A stretch of 64,000 nt of DNA from Alloprevotella sp. (GCA_017471505.1 JAFUTC010000007.1:1-64000), one strand, 5' to 3'; counted from the stretch's first letter, positions 6,991 through 17,389 are shown. Translations and numbers: made by a program. The notes: generated by a model not told the origin, from the sequence alone.

Positions 6991-8357
6991 AAGATGTTGT
7001 TGAGGGTTTCCTGGGGGGTGATTTGGCCGCCGGTGATTTCGGCTAGGTCTTGTAGTACGATGCGCAGGTCCTCGGCGATGAGGTCGTTGGTTACGATGGG
7101 GTTGGGGTTGGCAAGGCCGTTGACGACTCGTTGCAGACTGTCTTGCGCATGGACGAGTGCGTGGTAGTGGCGTGCGCTGCTTATGATGGTCTGGTCGGGG
7201 GCCAGGTCTGGTATCTGTGCAGCCTGACAGATAGCGTGTTCCAGTGCTTCGATGCCTTCGCCGGTCTTGGCGCTTATGAAGTGCATCGGGCATGTCCATG
7301 CCTCGGGCTTCTGGCATGCCGGAAGGCTGTTGTCTTTTAGCAGGTCGGTTTTGTTTTGTACGACGATGAGCGTTTTGTCGGCTGTCAGTGTGTACATTTC
7401 GTCGATTTGCCGGTTTGCGGGACGTTCGTCGGTAAGCCAGATGACGATGGATGCGCGTCGGATGGCCTCATGTGTGCGTTGTATGCCGATTTGTTCGATG
7501 GCGTCGTCGGTCTGTCGGAGTCCGGCGGTGTCGATGAAGCGGAAGGTGAGTCCGCCAATCTGCGTGGTGTCTTCGATGGTGTCGCGTGTGGTGCCGTGAA
7601 TATCGCTGACAATGGCACGGTTTTCCTTCAGCAGTCGGTTGAGTAGGGTAGACTTGCCCACGTTTGTTTCGCCGACGATGGCTACGGCTATGCCTTCCTT
7701 GATGGCCTGTCCGGCTTTGTAGCTCATGGCGAGTCGGCTGATGTGGCGGTCGATGGCAGTGGCCAGTTGCAACAGGTCGTTGCGGTCGGCGAACTCCAGG
7801 TCTTCGTGGTCGGAGAAGTCCAGTTCGAGTTCCAAAAGTGACGTCAGTCGGAGCAGCTGTTCGCGGAGTTGTTGCAACTCACTGCTGAAGCGGCCGCGCA
7901 GTTGGTTCATGGCCATGCGGTGGGCGGCTTTCGACTTCGAGGCAATCAGGTCGGCCACGGCTTCGGCTTGCGACAGGTCGAGCTTGCCGTTGAGGAAGGC
8001 TCTTTGTGTAAACTCGCCGGGCTGTGCCATGGTGGCTCCGTTGTCTGCGAGCACCTGTAGCAGGCGGTGGGCAATGTAGGTGGAGCCGTGGCAACTGATT
8101 TCGCAACAGTCCTCACCCGTGTAGCTGTGTGGTGCTTTGTAGCAGGAGACTACCACTTCGTCGAGCACATGCCCGTGGTCGAGGACGTGGGCATAGTGTA
8201 GCGAGTTAGGCTGCCAACGGTCGGTTGGCTTGTCGATGATTTTCCCGACAATCTCCAGCGATTGGGGACCGGACATTCTTATGATATGAAGTGCTCCGCC
8301 CGGTGCCGTGGCAAGGGCGCAGATGGTGGTAGTAAACGCAAAATCTTGTGTGCTCAT
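6966..8357 (-). CDS. mnmE: tRNA modification GTPase MnmE
   Basis: MnmE works with MnmG to make the 5-carboxymethylaminomethyl group on wobble uridine 34 of some tRNAs. The start is placed at the ATG at 8357 (MSTQDFAFTTTICALATAPG). This gives 463 aa, close to the usual 450-460, and lies 24 bp after a TATCTTTG -7 box; the frame continues upstream but is not conserved. Visible features are the N-terminal tetrahydrofolate-binding domain, G1 GETNVGKST, G3 DTAG, G4 NKTD and the C-terminal FCVGK with the catalytic cysteine. The 3' end is intact despite the adjoining mobile element. Confidence 0.96.
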   Translation of the reverse strand: MSTQDFAFTTTICALATAPGGALHIIRMSGPQSLEIVGKIIDKPTDRWQPNSLHYAHVLDHGHVLDEVVVSCYKAPHSYTGEDCCEISCHGSTYIAHRLLQVLADNGATMAQPGEFTQRAFLNGKLDLSQAEAVADLIASKSKAAHRMAMNQLRGRFSSELQQLREQLLRLTSLLELELDFSDHEDLEFADRNDLLQLATAIDRHISRLAMSYKAGQAIKEGIAVAIVGETNVGKSTLLNRLLKENRAIVSDIHGTTRDTIEDTTQIGGLTFRFIDTAGLRQTDDAIEQIGIQRTHEAIRRASIVIWLTDERPANRQIDEMYTLTADKTLIVVQNKTDLLKDNSLPACQKPEAWTCPMHFISAKTGEGIEALEHAICQAAQIPDLAPDQTIISSARHYHALVHAQDSLQRVVNGLANPNPIVTNDLIAEDLRIVLQDLAEITGGQITPQETLNNIFSHFCVGK

Positions 8358-8381
8358 GGCGCAATATATGGTTCGTTGAAG

Positions 8382-8389
8382 CAAAGATA
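8382..8389 (-). promoter_or_regulatory. mnmE promoter -7 box
   Basis: Minus-strand TATCTTTG, a perfect TAnnTTTG, 24 bp upstream of the chosen ATG. No clear -33 TTTG is seen. Confidence 0.65.
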
Positions 8390-8448
8390 CGAAATTCGGA
8401 TGGGATTGTTTTCTTTGTCGCTTTCTTTCGTGTTTACGCGAATTGTTA

Positions 8449-8456
8449 TACTTTTG
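8449..8456 (+). promoter_or_regulatory. tRNA-Arg promoter -7 box
   Basis: TACTTTTG fits the -7 consensus and ends 13 bp before the first base of the tRNA. Confidence 0.6.
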
Positions 8457-8469
8457 CACGCGAAATGAT

Positions 8470-8543
8470 GGTTCCGTAGCTCAGCTGGATAGAGCAACAG
8501 CCTTCTAAGCTGTGGGTCTTGGGTTCGAATCCCAACGGAATCA
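8470..8543 (+). tRNA. tRNA-Arg (anticodon UCU)
   Basis: A full cloverleaf can be drawn by hand. The acceptor arm is GGTTCCG with CGGAATC (one G-U pair), with U8, a GCTC/GAGC D stem and anticodon stem ACAGC/GCTGT enclosing the loop CTTCTAA (anticodon TCT, reading AGA). The T arm is TTGGG-TTCGAAT-CCCAA. The CCA end is not encoded. Confidence 0.95.
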
Positions 8544-8549
8544 CGAAAG

Positions 8550-8578
8550 AAAAGAGGCTCAAGGCCTCTTTTCTTTTT
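8550..8578 (+). terminator. Terminator after tRNA-Arg
   Basis: AAAGAGGC and GCCTCTTT form an 8-bp stem with a 5-nt loop followed by TTCTTTTT. Confidence 0.8.
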
Positions 8579-8615
8579 GTCACCTTTTCTTTCTTGTCAC
8601 GTAAATACAAAGGGG

Positions 8616-8670
8616 CGATAATACTTTCGGGCATTATCGTTGCAGATAGAAGTTTTTTCGTAACTTCGCA
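8616..8670 (+). promoter_or_regulatory. ettA upstream region: inverted repeat and -7-like box
   Basis: CGATAAT and ATTATCG (8616-8639) form a 7-bp inverted repeat. It is followed by TTG (8640-8642) and TAACTTCG (8661-8668), a near-consensus promoter with an 18-bp spacer. The repeat overlaps the -33 region and could be an operator; no regulator is suggested. Confidence 0.4.
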
Positions 8671-8690
8671 TAAAATTATCCGAAAGTTAT

Positions 8691-10388
<1,698 letters not shown>

Positions 10389-10438
10389 TCGCACCTGCTC
10401 GTTCACATTGCAAAACCATTCAAACATAGCATAGCATT

Positions 10439-11650
10439 ATGCAAGAAGATTTTCACTTGGCAACAGTTGATGAAGCCCTTGAGGAATTCCGCAAAGGCAA
10501 CTTTGTGGTAGTGGTTGACGACGAAGACCGTGAGAACGAGGGCGACCTTGTCATGGCAGCCGAGTTTGCCACCACCGACAGCGTTAATTTCATGCTCCAC
10601 TGCGGGCGTGGCGTGCTTTGTGCGCCGTTGACCATCGAGCGCTGCAACGAACTGAACTTGCCGCATCAGGTCAGTCAGAACACCAGCATGCTTGGCACTC
10701 CGTTCACGGTTACGGTCGACAAACTCGAAGGCTGTACGACGGGCGTGAGCGCTGCCGACCGCGCTGCCACCATCCGTGCCTTGGCCGACCCCGATAGTCG
10801 CCCCGAGACGTTCGGCCGTCCGGGACACATCAATCCGCTCTATGCGCAGGACCGCGGCGTGCTTGCCCGTGCCGGCCATACGGAGGCTGCCGTCGACCTG
10901 GCTCGCCTGGCCGGACTGCAACCCGTGGCCTGTTTGATAGAGATTCTGAACGACGACGGCACCATGGCTCGCATGCCGCAACTCATTGAGTTCGCCAAGC
11001 AGCACAATCTGTGCATACTGACCATCAAGGACCTCATCGCCTACCGCCTTGCCACCGAATGCCTGGTGGAGCAGGGCGAGGAGGTGGACCTTCCTACCGA
11101 ATACGGTCACTTTCACCTGATTCCGTTTCGCCAGAAATCGAACCGGATGGAGCATATCGCCCTGATAAAAGGGACTTGGGAGCCCGACGAGCCCATACTG
11201 GTGCGCGTACACTCCTCGTGTATGACCGGCGACATCTTTGGCAGTCAGCGGTGCGACTGTGGCGACCAGTTGCATTTGGCCATGAAGATGGTCGAGAACG
11301 AAGGCAAGGGCGTCGTGCTCTATCTGAACCAGGAGGGCCGCGGCATTGGGCTCATGGCCAAGATTGCCGCCTATAAACTGCAGGAACAAGGGCTCGACAC
11401 CATCGAGGCAAACGTGCATCTGGGCTACGACCCCGACGAGCGCGACTATGGTGTCGGCGCACAAATCCTGCAACTGCTCGGCGTACACCGCATGCGCCTA
11501 ATGACAAACAATCCGGTGAAGCGCGTGGGACTGGAAGCCTACGGGCTGGAGATTGTTGAAAACGTGCCGCTCGAGGTTTCGCCCAATCCGTATAACGAGA
11601 AATACATGCGCACCAAGAAAGAGCGCATGGGCCATAATCTGCACTTATAA
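10439..11650 (+). CDS. ribBA: Bifunctional DHBP synthase / GTP cyclohydrolase II
   Basis: This fused riboflavin enzyme makes both starting materials of the pathway. The N-terminal RibB domain (about 1-205) makes 3,4-dihydroxy-2-butanone 4-phosphate from ribulose 5-phosphate; [10 protein letters not shown] is its acidic active-site loop. The C-terminal RibA domain (about 206-403) opens GTP; the zinc cysteines are in [18 protein letters not shown] and the catalytic region is NQEGRGIGL. The 403-aa length is normal for RibBA. It follows ettA by 50 bp. No FMN riboswitch fits in that short gap. Confidence 0.96.
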   Translation: MQEDFHLATVDEALEEFRKGNFVVVVDDEDRENEGDLVMAAEFATTDSVNFMLHCGRGVLCAPLTIERCNELNLPHQVSQNTSMLGTPFTVTVDKLEGCTTGVSAADRAATIRALADPDSRPETFGRPGHINPLYAQDRGVLARAGHTEAAVDLARLAGLQPVACLIEILNDDGTMARMPQLIEFAKQHNLCILTIKDLIAYRLATECLVEQGEEVDLPTEYGHFHLIPFRQKSNRMEHIALIKGTWEPDEPILVRVHSSCMTGDIFGSQRCDCGDQLHLAMKMVENEGKGVVLYLNQEGRGIGLMAKIAAYKLQEQGLDTIEANVHLGYDPDERDYGVGAQILQLLGVHRMRLMTNNPVKRVGLEAYGLEIVENVPLEVSPNPYNEKYMRTKKERMGHNLHL

Positions 11651-11687
11651 TTATTAGGATATTTTCCATCTAATTGCTATTACAACT

Positions 11688-12398
11688 ATGGATTTCGAAG
11701 AAAAGTATTTGCAGGAAAGACCCATTGAAATGGATCTGACCTATGCCAAGTTAATGAGAAACGTATATCTCTGGATGACTTTAGGCCTGGCCATCACCGC
11801 CGGCGCAGCCTACTTCGTGGCCGGACGCCCCGACTGGGTTGCTGTGCTGGGCACCAATCCCGTCTTATTGTTCGGAATGATGATTGCCGAGGTCGGACTG
11901 GTCATACTGCTTAGCATGCGCATCAACAAGATGTCGTTCAAGACGGCGTCGCTCATGTTTGCGCTCTATTCGCTGGTCAACGGCGTCACCTTGTCGTTCG
12001 TGTTGCTGTCCTACACAAGGGAAAGCATCGTCACCACCTTCTTGGTTACGGCCGGCACCTTTGGCGTCATGTCGTGTGTGGGATATTTCACCAAGCGCGA
12101 CCTTTCCACGCTCGGACGCATACTCTACATGCTGCTCATAGGTACGATTATTGCCTCGCTGGTTAACCTGTTCTTCCACAACTCGACGTTCGAACTCATC
12201 CTGTCGATAATCGGCGTAGTCATGTTCACGGGTCTGACGGCCTACGACACCCAGAAAATCAAGCAGAATCTTATCGACTCCGACAGCTACGACAACGAAA
12301 CCGTGCTAAAGATAGCCCTCATGGGTGCCTTGCAACTCTATCTCGACTTCATCAACCTGTTCCTCTATCTGCTGCGCTTCCTGGGCAAGAACAGATAA
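11688..12398 (+). CDS. Bax inhibitor-1 / YccA family membrane protein
   Basis: The 236-aa protein has about seven hydrophobic segments beginning at residue 25 (VYLWMTLGLAITAGAAYFVA), a match to the BI-1/YccA/YbhL family of putative calcium-leak or protease-modulating inner membrane proteins. The family's acidic C-terminal pore motif is suggested by TAYDTQKIK and LYLDFINLFLYLLRFLG. It is co-directional with ribBA and the aminotransferase with short gaps (37 and 49 bp). Function in bacteria is poorly known. Confidence 0.88.
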   Translation: MDFEEKYLQERPIEMDLTYAKLMRNVYLWMTLGLAITAGAAYFVAGRPDWVAVLGTNPVLLFGMMIAEVGLVILLSMRINKMSFKTASLMFALYSLVNGVTLSFVLLSYTRESIVTTFLVTAGTFGVMSCVGYFTKRDLSTLGRILYMLLIGTIIASLVNLFFHNSTFELILSIIGVVMFTGLTAYDTQKIKQNLIDSDSYDNETVLKIALMGALQLYLDFINLFLYLLRFLGKNR

Positions 12399-12447
12399 GC
12401 ATAGCCCCTTCATCGAAACCAACAACCTAAACTACAACTAATAGACA

Positions 12448-13641
12448 ATGAATCCGTTATCAGACAATGTGAATCGGCTGCAGCCGTCCGCCACGCTTGC
12501 AATGACTGCAAAGAGCATGGAACTGCAGGCCCAAGGCATCGACGTAATCACCCTGTCGGTGGGTGAGCCCGACTTTCCGACCCCCACGCATATCAAGGAG
12601 GCTGGCAAGAAGGCCATCGACGACGGTTGGACACGCTATTCGCCCGGCATGGGCTACATGGACCTCCGCCAGGCTATCGTGCGCAAGTTGCAGCGCGAGA
12701 ACGGACTAGACTACAAGCCCGAGCAAATCGTGGTGTCGAATGGTGCCAAGCAAAGTGTCTGCAATGCCATCATGGCGCTGGCTGGTGCCGGCGACGAGGT
12801 GCTCATTCCCGCGCCCTATTGGGTGAGTTATCCGCAGATGGTATTGTTGAGCGGCGCCACTCCCGTGGTCATCCCGACCACCTTTGAGTCGGGCTTCAAG
12901 GTGACCCCTGAGCAACTCGAGGCTGCCATTACGCCGCGCACCAAGGCCATCGTCTTCTGCTCGCCGTCGAACCCCACGGGAGCCGTCTATACGCAGGCTG
13001 AGTTCAACGCGCTGGCTCAGGTTCTGCAGCGCCATACGCAGGTGTTTGTCATTGCCGACGAAATCTACGAGCACATCAACTATCTGGGCACGCACGCCTC
13101 GATGGCCAAGTCGCCCGATATGCTCGAGCGCACGGTCATCATCAACGGCGTGTCGAAGGCCTATGCCATGACCGGATGGCGCATTGGGTTCATGGCCGGT
13201 CCCGTTTGGCTGGCCAAGGCCTGCAATAAGTTGCAGGGACAATATACGAGCGGCCCGTGCTCCGTCAGTCAGAAGGCAGCCTTGGTGGCATTCGACGGTC
13301 CGCAGGAATGTGTTGAGACCATGCGTCAGGCATTTCAGCGCCGGCGCGACCTCATTGTGTCGCTGGCCAAGCAAGTGCCCGGCTTCGAAGTCAATGTGCC
13401 CGACGGCGCATTCTATATCTTCCCGAAGTGCAACGCACTCTTTGGCAAGAAAAACGGACGATGGACCATCGCCAACAGTACCGACCTGGCGATGTACCTG
13501 CTTGAATACGCGCATGTCTCGACTGTGGGCGGCGATGCCTTTGGCGACCCCGACTGCATCCGCTTGAGCTACGCCACCAGCGAGGCCAACATCGAGGAAG
13601 CCATGCGTCGCATAAAGAAAGTCATAGAGGAACTGGCGTAG
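12448..13641 (+). CDS. Class I aspartate aminotransferase
   Basis: The 397-aa PLP enzyme is of the AspB (subgroup Ib) type that transfers amino groups between aspartate and 2-oxoglutarate and may also act on prephenate. The PLP lysine is in NGVSKAYAMTGWRIGF, the substrate arginine region is CIRLSYATS, and CSPSNPTGAVY is the conserved cofactor loop. The N-terminus LSVGEPDFPTP is characteristic of this subgroup. The gene ends just before the first intergenic palindrome cluster. Confidence 0.92.
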   Translation: MNPLSDNVNRLQPSATLAMTAKSMELQAQGIDVITLSVGEPDFPTPTHIKEAGKKAIDDGWTRYSPGMGYMDLRQAIVRKLQRENGLDYKPEQIVVSNGAKQSVCNAIMALAGAGDEVLIPAPYWVSYPQMVLLSGATPVVIPTTFESGFKVTPEQLEAAITPRTKAIVFCSPSNPTGAVYTQAEFNALAQVLQRHTQVFVIADEIYEHINYLGTHASMAKSPDMLERTVIINGVSKAYAMTGWRIGFMAGPVWLAKACNKLQGQYTSGPCSVSQKAALVAFDGPQECVETMRQAFQRRRDLIVSLAKQVPGFEVNVPDGAFYIFPKCNALFGKKNGRWTIANSTDLAMYLLEYAHVSTVGGDAFGDPDCIRLSYATSEANIEEAMRRIKKVIEELA

Positions 13642-13659
13642 GCAACCCCTGGCGCCGGA

Positions 13660-13755
13660 ATTACATAATGCGACGGCAAAACGGCATTATGTAACGGAGA
13701 AACGGCATTATGCAATCTGCGAATTGTACTATACAATTTCGGAATTGCATAATGC
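13660..13755. repeat. Intergenic palindrome cluster A
   Basis: Four copies of a box close to ATTNCATAATNC occur in alternating orientation: 13660-13671, 13684-13695 (inverted), 13705-13716 (inverted) and 13744-13755. The first two form an 11-bp perfect inverted pair (TTACATAATGC / GCATTATGTAA). The last two form a 12-bp perfect pair (GCATTATGCAAT / ATTGCATAATGC) that encloses a third stem, AATTGTA / TACAATT (13722-13738). The cluster fills the gap behind the aminotransferase. Closely similar boxes occur at about 32,725, 51,000 and 63,054. Confidence 0.8.
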
Positions 13756-13821
13756 TTTTTTGTGGGGTGGGGTTTGGAAATTGGCAGATGCGTGCTACAA
13801 GAGGATTCTTGCAGTTTTTTG

Positions 13822-13829
13822 TATCTTTG
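13822..13829 (+). promoter_or_regulatory. Promoter -7 box of the SMR exporter gene
   Basis: A perfect TATCTTTG about 60 bp before the ATG at 13892. The short leader shows no guanidine riboswitch-like structure. Confidence 0.65.
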
Positions 13830-13891
13830 CAGAGCCTTAGAAGGAGTCGCCGAGATAGTCTTGCAGCCCTCAATAGGTAGCAAGATTGCAA

Positions 13892-14215
13892 ATGGCTTGG
13901 ATTATCTTGATTTTAGCAGGTCTTTGCGAGGTGGGTTTCACCTACTGCCTGGGCCGTGCAAAAGCCGCTGCCGGCCTGGAATGGTGGGCCTGGATGGGCG
14001 GCTTCGTTTTCATTTCCGTCACGAGCATGGCGCTACTGGCAAAGGCCACGCAGACGCTTCCGCTTGGCACAGCCTATTCCGTCTGGACGGGCATAGGAAC
14101 TGTGGGCACCGTACTTGTGGGCATCCTTATCTTCCACGAGCCGGCCACGTTTTGGCGGTTGTTCTTCATCACTACGCTCCTCGTGTCGGTCGTAGGGCTC
14201 AAGATGTTGTCGTGA
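13892..14215 (+). CDS. SMR-family exporter, SugE/Gdx-like
   Basis: The 107-aa protein has four membrane helices. The ATG at 13892 (MAWIILILAGLCEVGF) is preferred over a TTG two codons upstream. The conserved glutamate E11 in the first helix and the phrase GTAYSVWTGIGTVG point to the SugE/Gdx subgroup, which exports guanidinium or quaternary ammonium cations as an antiparallel dimer. It stands alone and converges with the following phosphodiesterase-like gene. Confidence 0.88.
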   Translation: MAWIILILAGLCEVGFTYCLGRAKAAAGLEWWAWMGGFVFISVTSMALLAKATQTLPLGTAYSVWTGIGTVGTVLVGILIFHEPATFWRLFFITTLLVSVVGLKMLS

Positions 14216-14241
14216 GTGCATCGCAGTCGGCGGCACGGGGT

Positions 14242-15294
14242 TCATTCCTCGCCGACGGGCTTGCAGACGAAGTCGAGTAGGAGAGGCAGGTGGTCGGAAT
14301 AGCCGCCGTGGTAGTGCGTGCCCAGATAGTTGCGGCGCGGCTTGTATCGCTGCATGCGGTCGTGTTCGAGCAGAAAGTCGAAGGCACCGATGCGGCAGTT
14401 CTCAGGGCGCGTATGGAAACGGGCCGATGGGTCGAGCAGACTTCCTGCGACCACGATGTTGTCCAACTGCGACCATTGCCGCTGAAAATAGTAGGTGCCG
14501 CGAATGCCATGGGCTGCTTTCATGCGGGCCGTAAGCACATAGTTTGCCTCGCGGTCGATGTCGCCCTTGGGGCGTATGGCCTTGAGCGTCTTGCGTATGC
14601 AGTTGTTGTGCCACTCGTCGTTGAAGTCGCCCAGCACGATGTGGTTGGGCCGTCGGCCGCGTTGCCGCTCCCGGTCGATGTGGGCTGCCACCACGGAGAC
14701 CGCCTCGGTGCGGCGTTTGTCGGTGGCAGTCTGTCCGCCCGACCGACTGGGCAGGTGGACGCAGTATAGGTCGAGCGTGTCGAGCGTGGGCACGAGTCCC
14801 GACACATAGAGAATGTCGCGTGTGGAACCGAGCGGATTGTGAGGCGTATTCACTTGTAGGCGTTCCACACGGAGCGGTTTGAACTGTATGGGCTGGTAGA
14901 GCAGGGCTACATTGATGCCTCGCGGGTCGGAACCCTGCGTGGCTACGAACTCATAGCCGAGCATGGCCAGGCGGGTATGGCGCGTGAGGTCGGCAAGCAC
15001 CGAGTCGTTCTCTACTTCGCACATCACGACGATAGCCGGGGGCTCTATGCCTCCGCAGGCCACAATCGTGCGCAGCAGCCGGTCCTGCTTGCTCCAATAG
15101 CGCCTGCTGTCCCAGCGGTGGCTACCCGTGGGCGTGAATTCCTGGTCGTTCAAGCCCTCCTGGTGGATGGTGTCGAACAGGTTCTCTACGTTGTATTCGA
15201 CAATCCTAAACAGTTTGTCTTGCGCGTGTAAGTTTGCGGAAACACAAAAGGTTACGACGAATACAAAAAGCAATACTTTAAAGTTTTTTTGCAT
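14242..15294 (-). CDS. Secreted endonuclease/exonuclease/phosphatase-family protein
   Basis: The 350-aa product has a signal peptide (residues 1-25, cleavage after LHA). A DNase I-like fold follows, starting at RIVEYNVENLFD, with the metal glutamate in VMCEVEND, a GDFNDEW loop and a C-terminal YSDHLPLLLDF. Members cleave phosphodiesters in nucleic acids, phosphoinositides or sphingomyelin; the substrate here is unknown. It is encoded 31 bp after the MlaF-like gene on the same strand, so the lipid-transport genes and this periplasmic enzyme may share a transcript. Confidence 0.85.
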   Translation of the reverse strand: MQKNFKVLLFVFVVTFCVSANLHAQDKLFRIVEYNVENLFDTIHQEGLNDQEFTPTGSHRWDSRRYWSKQDRLLRTIVACGGIEPPAIVVMCEVENDSVLADLTRHTRLAMLGYEFVATQGSDPRGINVALLYQPIQFKPLRVERLQVNTPHNPLGSTRDILYVSGLVPTLDTLDLYCVHLPSRSGGQTATDKRRTEAVSVVAAHIDRERQRGRRPNHIVLGDFNDEWHNNCIRKTLKAIRPKGDIDREANYVLTARMKAAHGIRGTYYFQRQWSQLDNIVVAGSLLDPSARFHTRPENCRIGAFDFLLEHDRMQRYKPRRNYLGTHYHGGYSDHLPLLLDFVCKPVGEE

Positions 15295-15325
15295 AGTCGT
15301 AACCTATTTCGATAAGGTGGTCGGC

Positions 15326-16087
15326 CTACGGCCTCAGTGCATCTTCGTGCAGTTTCTTCAGGAGGTCGGATGCGAAGATGAAGTCGTCGAGCGTATGGTT
15401 GCCGGAGTCCATCACCTCGTGCTTGGTGCCTTCCCACTCATTGTGTCCGTCGGAGATGAAGAGGATGTGCTCGCCGATGCCCAGCACGGAGTTCATGTCG
15501 TGGGTGTTGATGATGGTGGTGATATTGAGGTCGTGGGTGATGCCCGAGATGAGTTCGTCGATGACGAGAGATGTCTGCGGATCGAGACCAGAGTTGGGCT
15601 CGTCGCAGAACAGATAGCGTGGCTCAAGTGCGATGGCGCGGGCTATGGCCACGCGCTTCTGCATGCCGCCCGATATCTCGTCGGGGCGCAGGTGGGCCGC
15701 ATCGGCCAGGTTCACACGGCTCAGGCACTCCATGGCTCGCTTTTCGCGACGGGCATAGGTGAAGTCGGAGAACATGTCGAGGGGGAACATGACGTTCTCG
15801 ATGACACTGAGCGAGTCGAACAGGGCTGCCGACTGAAATATCATGCCCATCTCGCGACGCATCATGGCCAGTTCGTACTTGTCCATATTCACGAAACTGC
15901 GCCCGTCGTAGAGCACGTCGCCTTCTGTGGGTCTCAGCAATCCTACGATGGTCTTAAGCAGCACCGTCTTGCCCGCACCGCTGCGACCGATGATGAGGTT
16001 GGTCTTGCCATCGGGGAATATGGTGGAAATGTCTTTGAGGACCGTCTTGCCCTCAAACTGCTTGGTGACGTGGCTTACTTCTATCAT
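15326..16087 (-). CDS. mlaF: ABC transporter ATPase, MlaF-like
   Basis: The 253-aa ATPase has Walker A GRSGAGKTV, signature EISGGMQKR, Walker B YLFCDEPNSGLDP and the switch histidine in TIINTHDM. ISGGMQKRVAIARAI and DEPNSGLDP are characteristic of the MlaF family that powers retrograde phospholipid transport to the inner membrane. It overlaps the MlaE permease gene by 4 bp. The MCE-domain partner (MlaD) is not adjacent. Confidence 0.9.
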   Translation of the reverse strand: MIEVSHVTKQFEGKTVLKDISTIFPDGKTNLIIGRSGAGKTVLLKTIVGLLRPTEGDVLYDGRSFVNMDKYELAMMRREMGMIFQSAALFDSLSVIENVMFPLDMFSDFTYARREKRAMECLSRVNLADAAHLRPDEISGGMQKRVAIARAIALEPRYLFCDEPNSGLDPQTSLVIDELISGITHDLNITTIINTHDMNSVLGIGEHILFISDGHNEWEGTKHEVMDSGNHTLDDFIFASDLLKKLHEDALRP

Positions 16088-16830
16088 GACAGTAGGTTGG
16101 TGAGGAAGAGGTCGGAAAAGAGAATGAGCATCGACGAAGAGACCACGGCGTTGGTAGATGCTTTGCCCACGCTAATGGAACCGCCGTTGACGGTGTATCC
16201 GAAGAACGACGATACGCTGGCGATGATGAAGGCGAAGAACAGGCTCTTGATGATGCCCATCCAGAAGAACCACGACACGAAGTCGTGCTGCATGCCGGCC
16301 GTGAGGTCGCTTGCGGTGATGATGCGTCCTATCCACGCCGTGGCGTAGGCACCCAGTATGCCGCAGGCCGTGGAGAAGATGACCAGAATGGGTATCATGG
16401 TGACCAGTCCGGCAATCTTCGGCAGTATGAGGTAGTTGGCCGAGTTGACGCCCATCACGTCGAGCGCGTCAATCTGCTGGGAAGTGCGCATGGTGCCTAT
16501 TTCCGAGGCGATGTTCGAACCCACCTTGCCCGAAAGAATTAGACACATGATGGACGAGGAGAACTCGAGTAGCATGATTTCGCGGGTCACATAGCCCGAA
16601 ACCCAGTGGGGCATCCATGCGCTCTGTATGTTCAGTTTGATTTGGATGCAGATGACGGCACCGATGAAGAACGAAATGAGCAGGACGATGGGGATGGAGT
16701 CGACGCCCAACTGTGCCATTTCGCGAAGGTATTGCTTGAAGAACATACGCCACGAATCAGGACGGCGGAAGGTGCGACCCATCAATTGCAGGTATTTTCC
16801 AAACGATTCGAGAAACGAGAATACAAACAC
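16084..16830 (-). CDS. mlaE: MlaE-family lipid ABC permease
   Basis: The 248-aa inner-membrane protein has an amphipathic N-terminus and five or so hydrophobic segments. It carries the family's conserved coupling motif in SEIGTMRTSQQIDALDVMGV (residues 116-135 approx.). With the overlapping MlaF gene it forms the core of a phospholipid or sterol-type ABC transporter; the periplasmic MCE ring must be encoded elsewhere. The order is mlaE, mlaF, then a secreted phosphodiesterase-like protein. Confidence 0.9.
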   Translation of the reverse strand: MFVFSFLESFGKYLQLMGRTFRRPDSWRMFFKQYLREMAQLGVDSIPIVLLISFFIGAVICIQIKLNIQSAWMPHWVSGYVTREIMLLEFSSSIMCLILSGKVGSNIASEIGTMRTSQQIDALDVMGVNSANYLILPKIAGLVTMIPILVIFSTACGILGAYATAWIGRIITASDLTAGMQHDFVSWFFWMGIIKSLFFAFIIASVSSFFGYTVNGGSISVGKASTNAVVSSSMLILFSDLFLTNLLS

Positions 16831-16930
16831 GGCCGATAGGGGGTTGAGTTGAATTTGAAGGTAAAATTATGGAAAAAATTATGAACCGCAACGTTTGCGC
16901 CGTACAATTAAGGCTCGTACAAAACAAAAG

Positions 16931-16969
16931 CGGTGGACGAATAGGGGATTGCTCCCACATCGTCCACCG
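16931..16969 (-). terminator. Terminator of rpmE2
   Basis: CGGTGGACG (16931-16939) and CGTCCACCG (16961-16969) pair. On the minus strand the stem is followed by CTTTTGTTTTG. It could also stop rightward transcripts since the plus side has GTTTTAGTTT. Confidence 0.75.
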
Positions 16970-17005
16970 TTTTAGTTTCTAAACGCGTGTTGTGTCTTGA
17001 AACGC

Positions 17006-17260
17006 TTACTTCTTGCGAGCCTGTCCGTAGCGGGTGAAGAACTTATCTACGCGACCAGCGGTATCGACAAGTTTCGATTTACCCGTGTAGAAGGGGTGAG
17101 AAGTGTTAGAGATTTCAAGTTTGAAGACAGGATAGGTTTCTCCTTCAAATTCTACGGTTTCAGTGGTCTTCGCAGTAGAGCGCGACAAAAACATATCGCC
17201 ATTACTCATATCTTTGAATACTACAGGACGATAGTTCTCAGGATGAATGCCTTTTTTCAT
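17006..17260 (-). CDS. rpmE2: Ribosomal protein bL31, type B
   Basis: The 84-aa protein starts [18 protein letters not shown] and lacks the zinc-binding CxxC of type A, as expected for the zinc-independent type B of L31. [13 protein letters not shown] and the tail KFFTRYG are diagnostic. It is monocistronic between a strong promoter and a terminator. Confidence 0.96.
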   Translation of the reverse strand: MKKGIHPENYRPVVFKDMSNGDMFLSRSTAKTTETVEFEGETYPVFKLEISNTSHPFYTGKSKLVDTAGRVDKFFTRYGQARKK

Positions 17261-17330
17261 ATCAGTTTTATTTTGTTTGTTTCAATGCTGGTAACACTGA
17301 AGGGGTGTAATGGGCTAAATAAATCGGATG

Positions 17331-17362
17331 CAAAATTATATTATTGCATTTAATAGAGCAAA
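17331..17362 (-). promoter_or_regulatory. rpmE2 promoter
   Basis: Minus-strand TTTG (17362-17359), a 20-bp spacer, then TAATTTTG (17338-17331). This is the best complete Bacteroidetes promoter in the window. Confidence 0.75.
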
Positions 17363-17381
17363 TCGTAAGGGAGTTTTTTTA

Positions 17382-17389
17382 TATTTTTG
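17382..17389 (+). promoter_or_regulatory. Promoter -7 box of the DUF3256 gene
   Basis: TATTTTTG, 16 bp before the ATG at 17406, giving a leader of only a few nucleotides. Confidence 0.5.

Noticed and set aside
10389-10438. FMN riboswitch before ribBA
   Set aside because: The 50-bp gap is too short for the conserved six-helix structure.
13830-13891. Guanidine riboswitch before the SugE/Gdx-like gene
   Set aside because: The leader is about 60 nt and shows neither the ykkC fold nor paired ACGR-loop hairpins.
15128-16348. 406-codon open frame on the plus strand
   Set aside because: Antisense to the MlaF/MlaE genes; composition is Val/His/Asp-rich as in other mirror frames.
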